Source: Candidatus Obscuribacterales bacterium
GTDB lineage: Bacteria > Cyanobacteriota > Vampirovibrionia > Obscuribacterales > Obscuribacteraceae
Length of the DNA stretch: 34,073 nt
Reading direction: 5' to 3'
Assembly: GCA_019748395.1 (NCBI GenBank)
Contig: JAIEPM010000503.1
Coordinates: 1-34,073 of the forward strand
Position numbers and translations under genes: made by a program
Shown: positions 1 through 8,685 of the stretch, piece after piece
Layout: every line of letters begins with the position of its first letter
How positions within the stretch are numbered: the stretch's first letter is position 1
The notes under the pieces: generated by a model
What the model saw: the letters and a program-made list of their open reading frames with translations, nothing else
Told to the model about the DNA's origin: nothing
Databases searched by the model: none

Positions 1-1
1 G

Positions 2-84
2 TTTGAGCAGCCAGGGTGTTCCGCTGTTCGTGAGAGTCAATTTCCCCTGGTAACGGGCTTGGCTGACGCTTTGCGACTGCCCTA
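2..84 (+). CDS. possible C-terminal fragment of a CDS entering from the left edge (...FEQPGCSAVRESQFPLVTGLADALRLP*)
   Basis: Frame 2 is open from the window edge to TAA at 82-84; no family recognised and too short to be sure. Confidence 0.25.
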
Positions 85-173
85 ATGCTGAATCAGCGTG
101 GTTTTGGGACCGCAGCCCCGCTGGCTGCGCGACGCAGGCTGAGCCGACGGGCTCCTGTGATTGTAAAGCAGGC

Positions 174-210
174 GAAAAAAATCCCGGAGATACACGAATG
201 CATCTCCGGG
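174..210 (-). terminator. Rho-independent terminator downstream of tRNA-Lys
   Basis: Inverted repeat cccggagat (183-191) / atctccggg (202-210); on the minus strand it is followed by a T-run (complement of aaaaaaat at 174-181). Confidence 0.8.
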
Positions 211-217
211 AAAAACT

Positions 218-289
218 TGCGCCGGGTGCGGGTCGAACGCACGACCAATCGGTTAAAAGCCGAATGCTCTACCACTGAGCTACCAGCGC
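218..289 (-). tRNA. tRNA-Lys (anticodon UUU)
   Basis: Minus strand reads GCGCTGGTAGCTCAGTGGTAGAGCATTCGGCTTTTAACCGATTGGTCGTGCGTTCGACCCGCACCCGGCGCA: 7-bp acceptor stem, D arm TAGCTCAGTGGTAGAGC, anticodon loop CTTTTAA, T arm with GTTCGAC; CCA not encoded. Confidence 0.95.
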
Positions 290-308
290 GTGAGTGGTAC
301 GGTCATTC

Positions 309-338
309 ATCCTATCAACCATCATCTTTGGGTGTCAA
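309..338 (-). promoter_or_regulatory. sigma70-like promoter of tRNA-Lys
   Basis: Minus strand TTGACA (338-333), 18-nt spacer, TAGGAT (314-309), about 19 nt upstream of the tRNA 5' end. Confidence 0.6.
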
Positions 339-697
339 GGAACTGTTGCGCTGCTTGAACCGGCTTTACCCTAATGGATGTCCCCATGAGTCGGAATTGC
401 TTATGGAAAAGATTCAATCTCCGAATTTTTGTAATTGAACTTATTGGGTATCGAATCGCTTGACCATTGTTCACTTTTTTTCTGTGAGCAGAATCAGCTT
501 CAGCTGCGATGCCACCAGATGTGGTGCTGTTTTTGAGGGTGACATGAAGAAGCATTAATCTGCCTTTCTTGACGCTATATATCTGTATGAGTACTATTTG
601 TAAATTTAGGTGAAGGTAGCCGGTACATGCGTCGGTGATATGACGCTGCTTGACTTTGGCTTATCCTTGCCGCGATTGGGTTTTGGTCTTCTTATAA

Positions 698-2026
698 ATG
701 ACTGGAGGGCGTGTGAGCAATAACCTGGGGCGCGAAGAGCTCAAGAAGAAGCGCGATAAGTACATGGTTCCTGGCTTGAAGCATCTTTATGCGGAACCGC
801 CTCATTTCGTAAAAGGAAAGGCTCAGTTCCTCTACGACGAAAAGGGCAACGAATATCTGGATATGTTTGCCGGTATCGTCACTGTTTCCGTCGGTCATTG
901 TCATCCGAAAGTTCTGGAAGCGACGATGAAGCAGGTCCAAACTCTGCAGCACACATCGACAATTTTCATGACTCAACCCATGGTCGACCTGGCTGAAAAA
1001 CTGGCTGAAATCACGCCCGGCAGCTTGAGCAAGAGCTATATCACCAATTCCGGCACTGAAGCCAATGAAGCCGCGATCAGCATGGCTCGTCTGGCAACAG
1101 GACGCCATGAAGTCATCGTGCTCAAGCACTCTTATCATGGTCAGTCGCATTTAGCGACTTCCATGACTTCCAATCACAATTACAGGCAGGGCACCATGCC
1201 TGCTTCCGGAATCGCTTTTGCAGAAAACGGCTATTGCTATCGCTGTCCGTTCAAGAAAACACCGGACAGTTGCAATCTGGAATGTGCGAAAGATCTTGAA
1301 CGCGTGATTCAGACACAAACCAGCGGCGCACCGGCTGTAATGATCGCCGAACCTATTCAAGGTGTCGGCGGCGCCATCTGTCCTCCTGATGGTTATTTCC
1401 AGGAAGTCAAAAAGATTCTCGATAAATACGGCGCACTCTTTATTTCCGATGAAGTGCAAACCGGTTTCGGCCGCACCGGCAATCATATGTGGGGCATTCA
1501 GAACTGGGGCGTGCAGCCGGACATGATGACGATGGCTAAGGGGCTCGGCAACGGCTTCCCGATTGGCGCCTGCATCACCACTCCTGAAATCGCCGATAAG
1601 TCGCAGAAGGCAGTTATTAACACCTTCGGCGGCAATCCGGTTTCAAGCGCTACGGCAATTGCCGTGATTGAAACAATCATTGAAGAAAAATTGCAGGCCA
1701 ACTCGAAACTGGTAGGCGACTATCTCATTGACGGACTGAAAGATCTGCAAAAGAGCTTCCCGATCATCGGTGATATCAGAGGTAAGGGCTTGATGCTCGG
1801 TATCGAAATTGCCGATCCGGAAACTAAAGCGCAAATGCCTGCCGAGTGCGCCAAAATTGTTGAAACAGCTAAAGACGAAAAAGTTGTGATCGGCAAGGGC
1901 GGACTCTGGGGCAACACGATTAGATTGAAGCCGCCGATGTCGGTGACCAAAGCTGATGCCGACCGCTGCCTGGGTGCCATGCGCAAAGGTCTGGAAGCCG
2001 TATCTAAAGTCGCAGCCAGAAGCTAA
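698..2026 (+). CDS. class III PLP aminotransferase, AGXT2 / beta-alanine (3-amino-2-methylpropionate) transaminase-like
   Basis: 442 aa; motifs SYITNSGTEANEAAI, LFISDEVQTGFGRTG, MAKGLGNGFPIGA; Cys-rich insert CYRCPFKKTPDSCNLEC; first gene of a pyrimidine-catabolism operon. True start may be GTG at 713 (GGAGGG at 704-709). Confidence 0.85.
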   Translation: MTGGRVSNNLGREELKKKRDKYMVPGLKHLYAEPPHFVKGKAQFLYDEKGNEYLDMFAGIVTVSVGHCHPKVLEATMKQVQTLQHTSTIFMTQPMVDLAEKLAEITPGSLSKSYITNSGTEANEAAISMARLATGRHEVIVLKHSYHGQSHLATSMTSNHNYRQGTMPASGIAFAENGYCYRCPFKKTPDSCNLECAKDLERVIQTQTSGAPAVMIAEPIQGVGGAICPPDGYFQEVKKILDKYGALFISDEVQTGFGRTGNHMWGIQNWGVQPDMMTMAKGLGNGFPIGACITTPEIADKSQKAVINTFGGNPVSSATAIAVIETIIEEKLQANSKLVGDYLIDGLKDLQKSFPIIGDIRGKGLMLGIEIADPETKAQMPAECAKIVETAKDEKVVIGKGGLWGNTIRLKPPMSVTKADADRCLGAMRKGLEAVSKVAARS

Positions 2027-2080
2027 TTTCTTTTTGCTAAAACAATTACCGTTCATCTATATAGAAGGAGAACTCAGACG

Positions 2081-2968
2081 ATGCCACGCACAGTACGTTG
2101 TGGATTGACTCAGGTGAAAAATGATGTAGTCGCACCCTTGGGCGGCTCAGACAAAGCGACAATCGAGAAAATTGCCAAAGCTATGATGGATAAGCATCTG
2201 AAGCTGGTTGATGAAGCCGGCAAGAAAGGTGTGCAAATTCTTTGCTTCCAGGAGCTTTTCAACGGGCCCTATTTCTGCGCAGAACAGCAGCCTTGCTGGT
2301 ACGACCTGGCGGAAGAAATTCCGAACGGACCGACCGTAAAAGCCATGCAGGAAGCCGCTAAGAAGAACAACATGGTTCTGGTTGTGCCGATGTATGAGAA
2401 AGAGCAAACCGGAGTTTATTACAACACCGCTGCTGTTATCGATGCAGACGGCACCTATCTCGGCAAGTACCGCAAGAGCCACATTCCTCAAGTTAACCCG
2501 GGCTTCTGGGAGAAGTTCTACTTCCGTCCGGGCAACCTCGGTTATCCGGTATTTGAAACACGATTTGCTAAAGTCGGCGTTTATATCTGCTATGACCGTC
2601 ACTTCCCGGAAGGCGCTCGCGCTCTTGGTTTGAATGGTGCCGAGGTCGTATTCAACCCATCTGCGACAGTAGCCGGACTTTCCGAGTATCTCTGGAAGCT
2701 GGAACAACCGGCGCACGCTGCTGCTAACGGTTATTTCATCGGCGCAATCAACAGAATCGGCACCGAAGCACCCTGGGGCATCGGCGAATTTTACGGCTCA
2801 AGCTATTTCTGCAATCCCCGCGGTGAAATTGTTGCTCAGGCATCACGCGACAAGGAAGAATTGCTCGTGGCTGATTTGAATCTCGATCAAATCGAAGAAG
2901 TTCGCAACACCTGGCAATTCTATAGAGATAGAAGACCCGAGACCTATGCTGAACTGGTAAAGCTCTAA
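2081..2968 (+). CDS. beta-ureidopropionase / N-carbamoyl-beta-alanine amidohydrolase (nitrilase superfamily)
   Basis: 295 aa; CN-hydrolase motifs (FQELFNGPYFCAEQ, KYRKSHIPQVNPGFWEKFYFRPGN, GVYICYDRHFPEGAR); SD AAGGAG upstream of ATG. Confidence 0.88.
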   Translation: MPRTVRCGLTQVKNDVVAPLGGSDKATIEKIAKAMMDKHLKLVDEAGKKGVQILCFQELFNGPYFCAEQQPCWYDLAEEIPNGPTVKAMQEAAKKNNMVLVVPMYEKEQTGVYYNTAAVIDADGTYLGKYRKSHIPQVNPGFWEKFYFRPGNLGYPVFETRFAKVGVYICYDRHFPEGARALGLNGAEVVFNPSATVAGLSEYLWKLEQPAHAAANGYFIGAINRIGTEAPWGIGEFYGSSYFCNPRGEIVAQASRDKEELLVADLNLDQIEEVRNTWQFYRDRRPETYAELVKL

Positions 2969-3017
2969 AAAGACACGCCTGAAGTGAAGCTCAAAATATA
3001 GGAAGGAAAAAGTCTCA

Positions 3018-4436
3018 ATGGCCGAGCACTACAAACCCGTAAAATACAAAGCCTGGGAGCTGACTCTTGAAGAACGCTTTCAGGAGTACTACCCACCGCT
3101 GAGTGAGCGTGAAGCAGTTCTTGAAGCTAATCGCTGCCTTTACTGCCACGACGCACCATGCATGGTGGCGTGCCCGACGCATATAGACATTCCGACCTTC
3201 ATCAGGAAGATCGCTACAGGTAACACCAAGGGTTCTGCCAGAACAATTCTGGAGGCTAATTTACTTGGTGCTACCTGTTCGCGTGTCTGCCCTGTGGAAG
3301 AGCTCTGCGAAGGGGCTTGCGTCATGCGACATGACCACAAGCCTATTACAATCGGCCGCCTGCAACGTTATGCCATGGACTACGCTCAAGAGAAGAAAAT
3401 CAAATTCTTCGAAGCAGGCAAGCCTAACGGCTTTAAAGTAGCCGTAGTCGGCACCGGACCTGCAGGGCTCTCCTGTGCCGGTGAACTGGCTAAGCTTGGC
3501 TTTGACGTCACCTGCTTTGAAAAGAAAAAGATGGCCGGTGGTCTCAGCACCTACGGCATCGTCGTTTTCCGCGAACCGGTCGAAGTCAGTCTTGCCGAAG
3601 TCAAAAACATCGAAGATCTCGGCGTGAAAATCAAAACCGAATGCACAATCGGTGAAGACATCAAGTTTGAGGAGCTGATCGAAAATTATGATGCCGTATT
3701 CTTCGGTGTCGGACTTGGATCCGTGCCTGATCTGGCAGTGCCGGGGGAAGACCTCGAAGGTGTTGTCGACGGACTTGATTTTATCGAAGCCACCAAAGTC
3801 GATAAGCTTGATTCAATCAAATTCGGCAATCGTATCGCCGTCATCGGCGCCGGCAACACCGGCATCGACTGTGCCACGATTGCCCGCAGGCTCGGCGCTG
3901 AAAGAGTGACCATTGTTTATCGCCGTTCTGAAGCAGAAATGCCTGCCTACCATTTTGAATATCAATTCGCACTAGGTGAAGGCGTCAGCTTCATGTTCTT
4001 GACTCAACCTGTGGAAATCGTCGGCAAGGACGGCAAGGTTGAAGGCTTGAAGTGCTTGCGCATGGATCTTGGAGAACCGGATCATTCCGGTCGCCGCATG
4101 CCTGTTCCTGCTAAAGGCTCCGAGTTTGTGATTCCTTGCGACATGGTTATCAAAGCCATTGGTCAAAAGAAACATACGGACCTTTTGGGCAAGCTTGCCG
4201 AGTTTGGAGTGAAGTCGACAAAGAACGGCTATATCGCTGTTGCCGACGACACAAAACGCAGCGACCATCCAAAAATATTCGCTGGTGGTGATTGCATTCG
4301 CAGCAAAGGCGAAGCATCAACCGTCGCCGCTGTTCAGGACGGAAAAGTGGCTGCTGCTGCGATTTATCGTCAGCTGGTCGGCGCACCTTCGCCTAACGAA
4401 AAACATATAGAACCCGTTCTGTCACCGGTTAAGTAA
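3018..4436 (+). CDS. preT: NAD(P)-dependent dihydropyrimidine dehydrogenase subunit PreT
   Basis: 472 aa; N-terminal Fe-S Cys clusters (CLYCHDAPCMVACP, CSRVCPVEELCEGAC), FAD motif VVGTGPAGLSCAGELA, NAD(P) motif VIGAGNTGIDCA; adjacent to preA. Confidence 0.88.
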   Translation: MAEHYKPVKYKAWELTLEERFQEYYPPLSEREAVLEANRCLYCHDAPCMVACPTHIDIPTFIRKIATGNTKGSARTILEANLLGATCSRVCPVEELCEGACVMRHDHKPITIGRLQRYAMDYAQEKKIKFFEAGKPNGFKVAVVGTGPAGLSCAGELAKLGFDVTCFEKKKMAGGLSTYGIVVFREPVEVSLAEVKNIEDLGVKIKTECTIGEDIKFEELIENYDAVFFGVGLGSVPDLAVPGEDLEGVVDGLDFIEATKVDKLDSIKFGNRIAVIGAGNTGIDCATIARRLGAERVTIVYRRSEAEMPAYHFEYQFALGEGVSFMFLTQPVEIVGKDGKVEGLKCLRMDLGEPDHSGRRMPVPAKGSEFVIPCDMVIKAIGQKKHTDLLGKLAEFGVKSTKNGYIAVADDTKRSDHPKIFAGGDCIRSKGEASTVAAVQDGKVAAAAIYRQLVGAPSPNEKHIEPVLSPVK

Positions 4437-4454
4437 GAGGAAGAGGAAAAAGAG

Positions 4455-5792
4455 ATGGCAAATCTCGAAATTGACTTTTGTGGTATCAAGTCGCCAAATC
4501 CATTTTGGTTGGCATCGGCTCCTCCAAGCAACTCTGCTTATCAGGTGCAAAAAGCCTTTTCGCAGGGCTGGGGCGGCGCGGTCTGGAAAACAATTGGTGC
4601 TCCGGTACTGAACGTTTGCAATCGCTACGGCACCATCGATTACAAAGGGCAGAAGATCATCGGTCTAAACAACGTTGAGTTGATTAGCGATCGCCCGATT
4701 GAATTGAATCTGCGTGAAATTAAGGAAACAAAGAAAAATTTCCCGAATCACACAGTAATCGTATCAGTCATGGTTGAATCCAAAAAAGAAGCCTGGCAGG
4801 AAGTGATTAAGCGCGTAGAAGATACAGGCGCTGACGGATTCGAGCTGAACTTCGGTTGCCCGCACGGCATGTCCGAGCGCGGCATGGGCTCCGCCATGGG
4901 GCAGGTGCCTGAGTACACCTGCATGGTCACTGAGTGGGTCATGGATGTGGCCACCAAACCTGTAATCGTCAAGCTCACACCCAACGTTACAAATATTGTG
5001 GAACCGGCCCGGGCTGCCGTAAAAGGACGGGCTTCAGCTCTTTCTTTGATCAACACAATCAACAGTATTATGGGTGTCGACCTAGATAGCTTTGAGATCA
5101 AGCCTAACGTAGGCGGCAAAGGTGGACACGGCGGTTACGCCGGTCATGCCGTGAAGCCTATTGCTTTGCACTTGCTCTCCGCTGTTGCCAGCGATCCGGA
5201 AGTTCAAAAGGCCGGATTGCCCATCTCAGGCATCGGCGGAATTGAAACCTGGAGAGATGCGGTTGAGTTCATGTTGCTTGGGTCAACCTCCGTGCAGGTT
5301 TGCACTGCTGTAATGCACTGGGGCTTCCGCATTGTTGAGGATATGATTGAAGGCATGTCCAACTGGATGGACGACAAAGGTTTCAAATCCTGCCATGATT
5401 TCATCGGCAAGTCGCTGCCCCGCATTTCAAACTTCGGCGATTTTGATTTGGGCTTCCAAACAGTGGCTCGTATCAACCCCGACAAATGTATTCACTGCAA
5501 CCTCTGCTACATCGCTTGCAATGACGCTGCTCACCAGTGTATCGACATGAAGTCGCTCAAGCTGAACGGCGAAATGACTGCCAGTCTGCAGCCTGTTGTT
5601 AGAGAAGAAGATTGCGTCGGTTGTGATCTTTGCTCCAAAGTTTGCCCGGTTGACGATTGTATTTCTATGGTGCAAATCGACACTGGTCGCCCGCACATTA
5701 CCTGGAACGAACTAACCAAGAGTCGTCCGGAAGTGCTGGAGTGGGACAAGATGGAGCAATATCGCAAGGAAGCGAATATCCATATTCACTAA
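4455..5792 (+). CDS. preA: NAD(P)-dependent dihydropyrimidine dehydrogenase subunit PreA
   Basis: 445 aa; DHOD-like barrel (ELNFGCPHGMSERGMG, KLTPNVTNIVEPARAA, GIGGIETWRDAVEFMLLG) plus two C-terminal 4Fe-4S motifs (CIHCNLCYIAC, CVGCDLCSKVCP). Confidence 0.92.
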   Translation: MANLEIDFCGIKSPNPFWLASAPPSNSAYQVQKAFSQGWGGAVWKTIGAPVLNVCNRYGTIDYKGQKIIGLNNVELISDRPIELNLREIKETKKNFPNHTVIVSVMVESKKEAWQEVIKRVEDTGADGFELNFGCPHGMSERGMGSAMGQVPEYTCMVTEWVMDVATKPVIVKLTPNVTNIVEPARAAVKGRASALSLINTINSIMGVDLDSFEIKPNVGGKGGHGGYAGHAVKPIALHLLSAVASDPEVQKAGLPISGIGGIETWRDAVEFMLLGSTSVQVCTAVMHWGFRIVEDMIEGMSNWMDDKGFKSCHDFIGKSLPRISNFGDFDLGFQTVARINPDKCIHCNLCYIACNDAAHQCIDMKSLKLNGEMTASLQPVVREEDCVGCDLCSKVCPVDDCISMVQIDTGRPHITWNELTKSRPEVLEWDKMEQYRKEANIHIH

Positions 5793-5827
5793 TTTGATTG
5801 TGCCGTTTCAGTTAACTTGATTTCAAT

Positions 5828-5863
5828 GCCGATGGGGCAGCGACAGCGCTGCCCTGCTTCGGC
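5828..5863 (+). terminator. strong hairpin downstream of preA (putative terminator without a clear U-tract)
   Basis: gggcagcg (5835-5842) / cgctgccc (5847-5854) with loop acag; outer arms gccga (5828-5832) / tcggc (5859-5863). Confidence 0.5.
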
Positions 5864-5902
5864 TAAGCTTTAGAATCTAAATTGAGTTTCCGCAGGAATT
5901 AT

Positions 5903-6970
5903 ATGCAGTCTCCGCCTTACACAAAAAAGCGCCTTGGTGAAATTACAGTTCCTTCCGGAACGGTTCTGCTGATTGACTTTGGTTTGATGGATCTCTGGAC
6001 TCATGATCGTCCACCGCTAATCTTGCCTGGTATTTTAAGTGACGATGCTCTGGAATCGGCTAACAATGGTTCGGACTTCAAAATCGAGGGACCTGATGCG
6101 GCAGAAGCCGGAAGGCGCTTTGGAAGGCAGCCCAATCCGCACTATCTTTATGATATTCCTCGACATGGTGTTGAAGAACTGCGTGAAAGTTTTGAAAGCA
6201 GTATTAGTCAAGCCGGCTTTCGTTCAAATCTTGTGGCTCTAGCTGAGCGTGTGCCTCCAAGGCGACGTGTGGAGCAGGCTCTGGAATTCGGGCAGGGCGC
6301 CGGTGTCGTTTTCTTGCACGGTGTACATTCAATTGTAGTTTCAGGCTTGCCTCGGGACCGGGCTCTCATTGTTGAAGGACGAGCCATTGATAGCGGCGAA
6401 TTTCACGGACACTGGCAGGATATCAGTCTCCTTGTCAGTGATTCTGAAATTGCGCGCAGTTTGAGAATTGGTTATGTCGCAGTAGATATGGCACGTTTGA
6501 TGTTTTGCGATGTGGAAGCCGCCGGAAAGTGGCAGCATCACGAAACGATAGACGGGCTTGCCGATCTCGTATTTTGGGGAAAGGATGCTGCTCGACTGGC
6601 CAACAAATTTTCCGCGCCGATTCTTGATGGACATATTTATGGTTTTGTAGATATGCCGATTCAAGAAAGCATTGACCTGGCAATGAGAGTTCAAAGCCAT
6701 CTTGATCAACATCATCTGGTTGCTGCTATGGACTTCCGTCCACATACCGATCACTGGCGCATGCTAAAAGAATTAGCCGGTCATGAAACAGAATCGGGCG
6801 TGATTCAACTGGGTGATAGCCACTGTTGCGGCTTCATGACCGGCTGGGGCGATGGTTTCTTTCCTGTTTATTTAGAGCTCGACGCCGCCGCCAAAATCGT
6901 AGCTGTTCGAATTGAATTAGCTACAGAGGAAACCAAGAAAGGCATGCGTCGAGTCAACAACTTTGCTTGA
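5903..6970 (+). CDS. DUF4241-like protein
   Basis: ORF opens with TTG at 5882; ATG at 5903 is likelier (MQSPPYTKKRLGEITVPSG...). C-terminus CGFMTGWGDGFFPVYLELDAAAKIVAVRIEL resembles DUF4241. Confidence 0.6.
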   Translation: MQSPPYTKKRLGEITVPSGTVLLIDFGLMDLWTHDRPPLILPGILSDDALESANNGSDFKIEGPDAAEAGRRFGRQPNPHYLYDIPRHGVEELRESFESSISQAGFRSNLVALAERVPPRRRVEQALEFGQGAGVVFLHGVHSIVVSGLPRDRALIVEGRAIDSGEFHGHWQDISLLVSDSEIARSLRIGYVAVDMARLMFCDVEAAGKWQHHETIDGLADLVFWGKDAARLANKFSAPILDGHIYGFVDMPIQESIDLAMRVQSHLDQHHLVAAMDFRPHTDHWRMLKELAGHETESGVIQLGDSHCCGFMTGWGDGFFPVYLELDAAAKIVAVRIELATEETKKGMRRVNNFA

Positions 6971-6992
6971 TTTTTGAAGCAGCTGCCCGTTT

Positions 6993-7598
6993 TTATTTCT
7001 CGGACTTTTCGTCTAAATGTTTCCGCGATTGTCCACGAATTTGAGCTTTGACTTCTTTTACGTCTGCTGGTTTTGATTCTTGGGCACCAAAACTTTCGGT
7101 GAATTTGGACGCTGTTACTTTGCCTGCCGCATCGACTTTCAAGCTGACACCTGCTTTGAAGTCTTGCGTGTTGGTAGTAAGCACGGACATCGTCAGTTCT
7201 TTGCCGTTGTAGCTAATTGATACACCAGTCTTTTCTTTGATGCTTTTCAGAAGCTTGCCTTCAGCGTCGTCATCACCGGATTTTCTCAATTTGTCGAGTA
7301 CTTCTTTCAGCTCCTCTGGTTTGCCTCCGATTATTGCCTTGATTGCTTTTAGCTCCGGGGTTCCCTGGTCCACTGGAAGAAGGCAGCTTTTCCCTTCGAC
7401 TTCCTTAACTGAGCCTTTCTCTTCTTTCCCACTTGAGTTTTCGCTTGCACTGCCGAAGTCCAGTGAAAGTCCCGGAAGATGGTTTGTATCCTTGTTCTTC
7501 TCAGAGTTAATTTTCAGGTCCGATAAGAGCTGCAAACTGTCGAAACTGTTGGTGTTTTCCTCTTGTTTGGTATTTTCCAGATTTTCTAGTTTTTCCAT
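6993..7598 (-). CDS. hypothetical charged, low-complexity protein (201 aa)
   Basis: Intact ORF, Lys/Glu/Ser-rich; upstream aagaGGATcgc gives a weak SD; divergent from 7824..8558. Confidence 0.55.
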   Translation of the reverse strand: MEKLENLENTKQEENTNSFDSLQLLSDLKINSEKNKDTNHLPGLSLDFGSASENSSGKEEKGSVKEVEGKSCLLPVDQGTPELKAIKAIIGGKPEELKEVLDKLRKSGDDDAEGKLLKSIKEKTGVSISYNGKELTMSVLTTNTQDFKAGVSLKVDAAGKVTASKFTESFGAQESKPADVKEVKAQIRGQSRKHLDEKSEK

Positions 7599-7823
7599 TT
7601 TGCGATCCTCTTAGCGATTTCCGAAATCTTTGTGAATGCTAAATTCCAGATCTAACAAAGATGTTAAGAAGTGAACGGACCTCGTTTTTCCATGTCTAAT
7701 CGAGTTTTAGGCAAGGAGCTTGTTTAAGAGAAGCGACGACATGAAAATGATAACAGTCAAGTAAATGTCACATTGCGAATTTATTCTTTGCTCAAGCTAA
7801 GTTATTTCAGAGGAGAAAGGATA

Positions 7824-8558
7824 ATGGCAGAGCAATTTGACTACGCAGAGGACGACTGTGATTTTAGTAATGGGCAGAATCTGATGCCTGCTGACGGAGA
7901 AAATCGTCCTTTTGTGGATCTAAAGGAAATGCAGAGTTTTGTGCGGCCAGGTGTAGTCGCGGAGAATCCGGCAACTCTCTCCGGTAAAGGAGTGGCGGAC
8001 CAGTTGATCTCGAATTTTCAAAATGGGACTCTGGCTAATGATCTGAAAGATATTCTAGGAAATTTCCAGATTTCAGAGTCTGTCCAAAACGCTGGTGCTG
8101 CAATTGCCGATCTCGTGTCTAAGACCATATCCGGAGGTGACGGGACCCCGAAGACTGACCGGGGAGCTGAAAAGTCGAAGGTGTCCGAACTGATTGAAAA
8201 TCTTCGCCGTGATTATGAAGTGCCTGAAGCAATAACGCCGCATCAGAAAATGATGCGGCATTACAGAGATCAGGCTGTTAAAGAAATCAAGGCCGGTGAA
8301 TTGGGGGATGAGACAAAAGCTGCTCTGGAAATGGGTGTTCCAGGTGTTGAGGTTATGATCGAGCGAATTAACGAAAGACTGTCCGCAGAGGGGGTTCCTA
8401 AGCGTCTGATCGCCGAAAAGACAGGCTCCGGTGTGTCGAAAGATGGGCAAAAGTACGATGAGTACAAGGTCAAGGTCGAGTCAAATTCACCCGATAAGCC
8501 AAACGTAAAAGTACCAGAAATAAAGGTGCGACAAAACCGGGGCAAGGATACTCCATAG
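7824..8558 (+). CDS. hypothetical protein (MAEQFDYAEDDCDFSN...)
   Basis: SD aggagaaagg before ATG at 7824 (ORF-track start at 7773 probably too far upstream); followed by a clear terminator. Confidence 0.7.
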   Translation: MAEQFDYAEDDCDFSNGQNLMPADGENRPFVDLKEMQSFVRPGVVAENPATLSGKGVADQLISNFQNGTLANDLKDILGNFQISESVQNAGAAIADLVSKTISGGDGTPKTDRGAEKSKVSELIENLRRDYEVPEAITPHQKMMRHYRDQAVKEIKAGELGDETKAALEMGVPGVEVMIERINERLSAEGVPKRLIAEKTGSGVSKDGQKYDEYKVKVESNSPDKPNVKVPEIKVRQNRGKDTP

Positions 8559-8591
8559 AGAGCTTTGATTGAGCAGTTTGCAACTGTATGG

Positions 8592-8620
8592 GAGCCGGGG
8601 GCAATTCACCCGGCTCTTTT
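8592..8620 (+). terminator. Rho-independent terminator
   Basis: gagccggg (8592-8599) / cccggctc (8609-8616) followed by tttt. Confidence 0.8.
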
Positions 8621-8685
8621 CGTTTGCGATGGAGATTTTTGGATTGCCGAAGTTCTATTTGAGATAGTGGCAAATTCAGCAAAGG

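Noticed and set aside
111-154. Hairpins cgcagcc-ccgct-ggctgcg and gagcc-gacg-ggctc
   Set aside because: Noted as possible terminator or structure after the partial left-edge ORF, but no T-tract and no independent support.
85-438. 117-aa ORF on + strand (and 93..275 on -)
   Set aside because: Overlaps the tRNA-Lys gene, its terminator and promoter; spurious open frame.
322-555. 77-aa minus ORF
   Set aside because: Runs into the tRNA promoter, only a weak SD and no recognisable protein features.
629-724. Possible ~27-aa leader peptide MTLLDFGLSLPRLGFGLLINDWRACEQ before the aminotransferase
   Set aside because: No convincing SD and no attenuator-like structure.
692-2056. Several antisense ORFs (692..1150, 1151..1486, 1643..2056, 1720..1986) to the aminotransferase
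   Set aside because: Antisense shadows of a well-supported coding gene; the same applies to the other long opposite-strand ORFs over recQ, PreT, PreA, the kinases, DsbD and the Roadblock gene (e.g. 33001..33777).
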